From CAYYJM01 sp964471755 (GTDB taxonomy: Bacteria; Planctomycetota; Planctomycetia; Gemmatales; Gemmataceae), in the NCBI GenBank assembly GCA_964471755.1, contig CAYYJM010000058.1, forward strand, positions 1 through 26,389: DNA of 26,389 bases, in the 5' to 3' direction. The notes beneath the pieces were generated by a model. It worked only from the letters and a program-made list of their open reading frames with translations. It was not told the origin of the DNA and made no database searches. Within the stretch, counting starts at the first letter, position 1. Each line of letters opens with the position of its first letter. Position numbers and translations under genes: made by a program. Shown piece after piece: positions 22,709-26,389 of this stretch.

Positions 22709-23533
22709 TCAGGCCTGCTGCACGCTGACGCGGCGCATGTAGTCCTGATAGAGGCGGAGAACGTCGGCGTCGAAACTGTTGTCGTTCAGGTAACGCTGAT
22801 CGAGCGTGGCGGCGAAGAGAAAGCGATTGGGGTGGAGGCGAAGGTAGACGAAGCCGCCCATATCGACATCGAAGACGACGCGGGCGTTGTGCCCCTGACC
22901 GCTGCTGGCCAGGGTGCGGTTCAGTTCCTCCAGGGCATGAATCGCCCGCGCGGCGATGTCGTCCCAGACGGCCACCTGCTGGGCGCAATCCTGAGGCGGC
23001 AGGGCGAAGCGGCCGAGGTTGAGCAGGATCTGCGCCGTATCGACGCAGTCCAGTTGCTTCTCGATGTGACCGTCAGAATCGATGCCGTAGATCGCGGCGT
23101 AGTCGATTGCCGGTGACCAGAAGACGTGGTAGGCGAACAGATTGTGGGCGGTGAGCGTCGAACGGACCCAGCCTTGCAGGGCGACAAAGGCGAGGCCGAG
23201 CAGGACTAGAATCAGGCCGGTCATCCAGACGTAGAAGTTGGCGTCGATCGCCGAGGCGAGAATGGTCGTGACGACCACCGCGCCGCAGAGCAGGATTCGC
23301 TGACGCGGGTGACGGATCGCTGGCAGCGACACCCGCGTGAGGATCAGGCCAATGACCGCGGCGAAGCCGACGCCGAAGTAGACGACGGTGATGCTATCGT
23401 GTGGCGTGATGCCGACGACGGCGATCATGGCACCGAGCAGGATGATCGGCAGGCTGGGCACCTTGATCAGGAAGATGCCCCGCCAGCCGAGTTCGTCCCA
23501 GAGCGTGCGGTTCACCTGCGGTTCGGTGGTCAT
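22709..23533 (-). CDS. Membrane protein of unknown function (four predicted helices)
   Basis: A 274-aa protein. ATG 23533 is chosen (AGGA 8 nt upstream) over the longer frame from 23572, which would run into the ndk stop region. Four hydrophobic segments fill residues ~20-130 (IFLIKVPSLPIILLGAMIAV; VYFGVGFAAVIGLILT; ILLCGAVVVTTILASAI; VWMTGLILVLLGLAFVAL). The C-terminal ~140 residues are soluble, with FDVDMGGFVYLRLHPNRFLFAATLDQ and a final helix. No named family recognised. It follows ndk by 17 bp and precedes another membrane protein by 29 bp. Confidence 0.8.
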   Translation of the reverse strand: MTTEPQVNRTLWDELGWRGIFLIKVPSLPIILLGAMIAVVGITPHDSITVVYFGVGFAAVIGLILTRVSLPAIRHPRQRILLCGAVVVTTILASAIDANFYVWMTGLILVLLGLAFVALQGWVRSTLTAHNLFAYHVFWSPAIDYAAIYGIDSDGHIEKQLDCVDTAQILLNLGRFALPPQDCAQQVAVWDDIAARAIHALEELNRTLASSGQGHNARVVFDVDMGGFVYLRLHPNRFLFAATLDQRYLNDNSFDADVLRLYQDYMRRVSVQQA

Positions 23534-23550
23534 TGGCGTGTCCTGAGGTC

Positions 23551-24000
23551 TTAGCCGGCGACCCAGCTGCAATCGACCGGAGTCCAGCCGACCAGTTCAT
23601 CCGACTTGAACCACAGAGCGATCTCGGCCTGGGCGTTCTCGACGCTGTCGCTGCCGTGGACGAGATTGTTCTGGACGCTGATGGCGAAGTCGCCGCGGAT
23701 GGTGCCGACGGGAGCCTTGACGCCGTCGGTGCTGCCCATCAGGTTGCGGGCGGCGGCGACGGCCTCACGGCCCTCCAGCACCAGGGCCACGGTCGGGCCG
23801 CTGGTCAGGAACGAGATCAGCGAATTGTAGAACGGCCGTTCCTTGTGGACGGCGTAGTGCTTCTCGGCCAGGGTCGTGCTGGCCTGCACCAGCTTCAGAC
23901 CGACCACCTTGAGCCCCTTGCGCTCGAACCGGGCCAGAATCTCGCCGATCAGATGGCGTTGCACCGCGTCGGGCTTCAACAGGATGAGCGTCCGCTCCAT
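23551..24000 (-). CDS. ndk: Nucleoside diphosphate kinase
   Basis: A 149-aa enzyme that transfers the gamma phosphate between nucleoside triphosphates and diphosphates via a phosphohistidine. ATG 24000 is used (GGAGAG 7 nt upstream); an in-frame TTG at 24012 is a less likely start. Signature features: ERTLILLKPDAVQRHLIGEIL at the N-terminus, HYAVHKERPFYNSLISFLTSGP, then NLVHGSDSVENA with the catalytic His115, and the usual C-terminal ELVGW. Length and all motifs are normal. It heads a leftward cluster with two unknown membrane proteins. Confidence 0.97.
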   Translation of the reverse strand: MERTLILLKPDAVQRHLIGEILARFERKGLKVVGLKLVQASTTLAEKHYAVHKERPFYNSLISFLTSGPTVALVLEGREAVAAARNLMGSTDGVKAPVGTIRGDFAISVQNNLVHGSDSVENAQAEIALWFKSDELVGWTPVDCSWVAG

Positions 24001-24097
24001 GAGTCTCTCCAAAGTACAGGTCGATTTCCGTGACGGACCATTCTAGGGGCTGGCGTCATCGCCGGAGCGGGGGTACAACGGGGCGGCAGACATGTCG

Positions 24098-24150
24098 CCG
24101 CCGGTTTGTCGGCGGAGGATCGAAGCACCGCCGGCAAGCCGGCGGCTAAA
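24098..24150. repeat. Two adjacent GC hairpins (REP-like)
   Basis: The first is CCGCCG (24098-24103) with CGGCGG (24110-24115). The second is CCGCCGGC (24129-24136), loop AA, GCCGGCGG (24139-24146), an 8-bp perfect stem, followed by CTAA. A relative with the same tail is at 14774-14795. They sit in the leader of the oxidoreductase gene. Confidence 0.6.
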
Positions 24151-24167
24151 TGAAGACAGGATCCACC

Positions 24168-25271
24168 ATGCCGAAGACCTATCGCGTCGCCGTCATCGGA
24201 CGCACGGGCAAGGGGAATTACGGCCATCAGATCGACGTCGTCTGGCAGAAGCTGGCCAACGTCGAGATCGTCGCCGTCGCCGACGAGAATGAGAAGGGCC
24301 GGGCCGCCGCCGCGACCCGGCTCAAGGTCAAGAACGCCTACGCCGACTTCCGCGAGATGCTCGACAAGGAGAAGCCGCACATCGTCAGCGTCGCCGATCG
24401 GCACCTCGATCTGCACCGCGACATGGTCGTCGCCTGCGCCCGGGCCGGGGCGAGCATCCTCATGGAAAAGCCGATGGCCCGGACGCTCGAAGAAGCCGAT
24501 GAGATGATCCGCGCCTGCGAGATGCACCACGTCAAGGCGGCCATCGCGCATCAGACCCGCTACAGTCCGCGTCTTCAGGTCGTCCGCGATCTGATCGCCG
24601 CGGGCCGACTTGGCGACCTGCTCGAGTTGCGCGGCCGGGGCAAGGAGGATTCTCGCGGCGGCGGTCAGGATCTGATGGTTCTCGGCACGCACGTCTTCGA
24701 CCTGATGCGACTCCTGGCGGGTGATGTACGCTGGTGTCACTCGCGCATCCTGGCCGGAGGCAAGCCGGCGACGAAGGCCGACATCACTCAGGGCGGCGAG
24801 GGCATGGGGCCGATCCTGGGCGATCATCTGCACGCGACGTACGGCTTCGACCGGGGCGTCCTCGGCAGTTTCGGCAGCCACAAGGCGAAGGCCGGGGCCG
24901 GTTCGCGCTTCGGCCTGCACGTCTACGGGACGAAGGGCGTGCTGACCCTGACGACCGGGTCGCTGCCGGATGTCTACCTCCTCGAAGACCCTTCCTGGTC
25001 GCCAGGCAAGAGCAAGGCCGCGTGGAAGGAGGTCACCAGCGCCGGCGTCGGTCAGCCGGAACCGCTGACGGATCGCTCGCTCCTGGCCGGGAACGTCTGG
25101 ATCGCGAAGGATCTGATCACGGCCATCGAGCAGGATCGCCAGCCACTGGGCAGTCTTTACGACGGTCGAGCCGCCCTGGAAATGATCCTGGCCGTCTACG
25201 AGTCGCATCGTCAGCAGGGCGTCGTCGCGATACCGCTGAAGAACCGCAAGCATCCGCTGACGATGCTGTGA
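24168..25271 (+). CDS. Gfo/Idh/MocA-family NAD(P)-dependent oxidoreductase
   Basis: A 367-aa oxidoreductase. ATG 24168 has AGGA 8 nt upstream; the in-frame ATG at 24150 is the weaker choice. The N-terminal Rossmann fold begins YRVAVIGRTGKGNYGHQID. EKPMARTLEEADEMI is the family's conserved EKP motif, with the catalytic Lys region. The C-terminal domain carries GRLGDLLELRGRG and GSHKAKAGAGSRFGLHVYGTKGVLTL. The family acts on sugars, inositols and similar polyols; planctomycetes carry many paralogues, and the substrate here cannot be deduced. It converges on the YdjY-domain gene, with 8 bp between the stops. Confidence 0.92.
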   Translation: MPKTYRVAVIGRTGKGNYGHQIDVVWQKLANVEIVAVADENEKGRAAAATRLKVKNAYADFREMLDKEKPHIVSVADRHLDLHRDMVVACARAGASILMEKPMARTLEEADEMIRACEMHHVKAAIAHQTRYSPRLQVVRDLIAAGRLGDLLELRGRGKEDSRGGGQDLMVLGTHVFDLMRLLAGDVRWCHSRILAGGKPATKADITQGGEGMGPILGDHLHATYGFDRGVLGSFGSHKAKAGAGSRFGLHVYGTKGVLTLTTGSLPDVYLLEDPSWSPGKSKAAWKEVTSAGVGQPEPLTDRSLLAGNVWIAKDLITAIEQDRQPLGSLYDGRAALEMILAVYESHRQQGVVAIPLKNRKHPLTML

Positions 25272-25279
25272 CACGAGGG

Positions 25280-26140
25280 TCAGTTCTTCTGCGGCTTCTT
25301 GACGGGCTCGAGGATTAGCTCGACCTTCGTGCCTTCCGGCGGGATGCGCTCGGTCCAGGCGTGGAAGAGACGATCGTCGAACTTCTTCGGGCTGCGCACC
25401 GGCAGATCGAGCATGGCCGTGTCCATGTTGCACAGACAGATCAGGTCGCCGTAGTTGGCCAGGTAGACCTTCTCCCCGGCGTTCTCCCGATCCTCGACGA
25501 GGTGGCTGCCGCCAAAGACCCAGTCCTGATCGAGTTGCTTCTTCGTGTTGACGTTCTGAATCCACTCCTGGGCCGGGTGGGAGATCCGCCGACCCGCCTT
25601 CTCGTAGCGAACCGTGGCCTTGATCGTGGTGCCCGTCGCCGGCGCGTAGCGTGGCTCGAACTTGACTGGCGAACCGGCCTCCGCTCCAGCGGCCAGCAGA
25701 GCCGTGTGGATGTGTATTGCGTCGCCATCGAAGGCCAAAATATACTCATGCTCCTTCGTCCGAGCCTTGGTCAGCAGACCTTCCAGTTGCCCTTCGCGGT
25801 GGACGACCGTCGTCAGGATGACGACTCGACGGGTGTCGCCCTGCGTCTCGAGCAGAACGTTCTTGACCAGTTCCTTGCGCTTGATCTCGGGTGCCGGCAC
25901 GAGAACTGGCTTCGCGGCGGGTGTCGGCGGCGGCTGGAGCAGCAGGTAGGTCAGGGCACCGAGTGCGACCGCCGCCAAGGTCGCGAGCAGCAGCCACACC
26001 CAGAGGGGAAGCCTTGTTTTGGGAGCGTTTGGCCGGGTGAGCGGTTGGCCCTCAACGGCGTTCTCTTCCCAGTAGGTGGCCGGGCTCTGCGACGGCTGGC
26101 CCGGATCGGCGTCGTGATGCGACAGCAACGGCGAGTTCAT
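25280..26140 (-). CDS. YdjY-domain membrane-anchored protein
   Basis: A 286-aa protein. ATG 26140 is chosen because GAGGAG lies 5 nt upstream; the open frame further up is not needed. An N-terminal ~40-residue polar segment is followed by one membrane helix (LPLWVWLLLATLAAVALGALTY-like, residues ~43-64), a Pro/Ala linker, and a beta-rich extracytoplasmic domain. That domain matches the YdjY pattern: VHREGQLEGLLTKARTKEHE, DAIHIHTALLAAG, QEWIQNV, DQDWVFGGSH, YLANYGDLICLCN and AMLDLPVRSP. The domain's role is unknown. It is usually found as secreted or anchored copies in planctomycetes. Confidence 0.87.
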   Translation of the reverse strand: MNSPLLSHHDADPGQPSQSPATYWEENAVEGQPLTRPNAPKTRLPLWVWLLLATLAAVALGALTYLLLQPPPTPAAKPVLVPAPEIKRKELVKNVLLETQGDTRRVVILTTVVHREGQLEGLLTKARTKEHEYILAFDGDAIHIHTALLAAGAEAGSPVKFEPRYAPATGTTIKATVRYEKAGRRISHPAQEWIQNVNTKKQLDQDWVFGGSHLVEDRENAGEKVYLANYGDLICLCNMDTAMLDLPVRSPKKFDDRLFHAWTERIPPEGTKVELILEPVKKPQKN

Positions 26141-26222
26141 GATGCTCCTCTGGCGGGCCTCCACACGATGTCCGGCGACCTCCGGCGACGGAGGCCCCTT
26201 CAGAAGACTGCCAACTCCTTCC

Positions 26223-26228
26223 AGCATA
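26223..26228 (-). promoter_or_regulatory. Possible extended -10 of the YdjY gene
   Basis: TGTTATGCT on the minus strand (TATGCT at 26228-26223) lies about 85 nt before the ATG. No -35 is evident. A CCTCCG/CGGAGG hairpin lies between it and the gene. The remaining 26229-26349 shows no gene. Confidence 0.3.
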
Positions 26229-26349
26229 ACAGACACTGCGGCCCATCGCGAGTGCCCCTCGGCTGGTCTCGCCACAAACAGCAACAATGATGCCAAACTC
26301 GCTCATTCCATGGGGCCGACCTGCTGGGTGTGAGCGGCTGCACGGAAAG

Positions 26350-26379
26350 CCCCTCGCCCCGGTACTCCGGGGAGAGGGG
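26350..26379. repeat. Dispersed GC palindrome at right window edge
   Basis: CCCCTCGCCCCGG, loop TACT, and CCGGGGAGAGGGG pair over 13 positions with one mismatch, then TTGGGGTGAG runs to the window end. Same family as 1-19 and the two copies in the helicase gene. Confidence 0.88.
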
Positions 26380-26389
26380 TTGGGGTGAG

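Noticed and set aside
1..26389. CRISPR array, rRNA, canonical tRNA, transposase genes
   Set aside because: I looked for regular direct repeats with spacers, rRNA cores, standard tRNA cloverleaves and transposase motifs and saw none.

Overview
The window is GC-rich, densely coding DNA that most resembles a planctomycete of the Gemmataceae type. This rests on an ECF sigma factor translationally coupled to a Ser/Thr kinase with planctomycete cytochrome-type CxxCH motifs, a YdjY-domain membrane protein, a DUF1570-like HExxH protein, several secreted lineage-specific proteins, and GC-rich palindromic repeats scattered between and within genes. Both window edges lie in copies of one palindrome, and there are two 10-N assembly gaps (7310-7319 and 16620-16629), so this looks like a draft contig broken at repeats. 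Layout, left to right: 51-2225 (-) large polytopic membrane protein; 2526-4085 (+) secreted D-aminoacylase-type amidohydrolase; 4100-5254 (-) HlyD/RND membrane-fusion protein with its own promoter; 5425-6001 (-) two small paralogous peptides with double-glycine-type leaders and GxxxG cores, not conspicuous as genes because they are so short; 6247-7170 (-) TIGR01777 epimerase; 7460-8362 (-) secreted protein; 8540-9151 (-) lexA; 9490-11484 (+) trpD plus a nucleoside-hydrolase homologue, ended by a strong terminator; 11689-13359 (+) secreted HExxH protein. The stretch 13360-14007 has no protein gene. Its minus strand carries what I think is the most unusual object here: an apparently independent ~400-nt RNA (-10 box at 13775-13780, rho-independent terminator at 13366-13403) holding two tandem circularly permuted tRNA-like domains. 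In each, the T-arm and 3' acceptor strand precede the 5' acceptor strand and D-arm. Both share the same departures from the tRNA consensus (G at T-loop position 55, A at D-loop position 18). A ~200-bp foldback element (13800-14002) sits beside it. From 14008 leftward-reading genes continue: an uncharacterised 245-aa protein; an AddA/RecB-like helicase split by an N gap and carrying an in-frame palindromic repeat; and a secreted protein whose frame continues 43 codons past an in-frame TGA. Then come ECF sigma plus kinase (+, 19446-21874), a three-gene leftward cluster (ndk and two membrane proteins, 24000-21885), a Gfo/Idh/MocA oxidoreductase (+), and a YdjY-domain protein (-). Functionally this is a mixed neighbourhood: DNA damage (lexA, AddA-like helicase), nucleotide and amino-acid metabolism (ndk, trpD, nucleoside hydrolase, D-aminoacylase), envelope signalling (sigma/kinase), and a possible peptide-export module (two leader peptides next to a membrane-fusion protein). 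All calls come from reading the sequence; no database or folding program was run.
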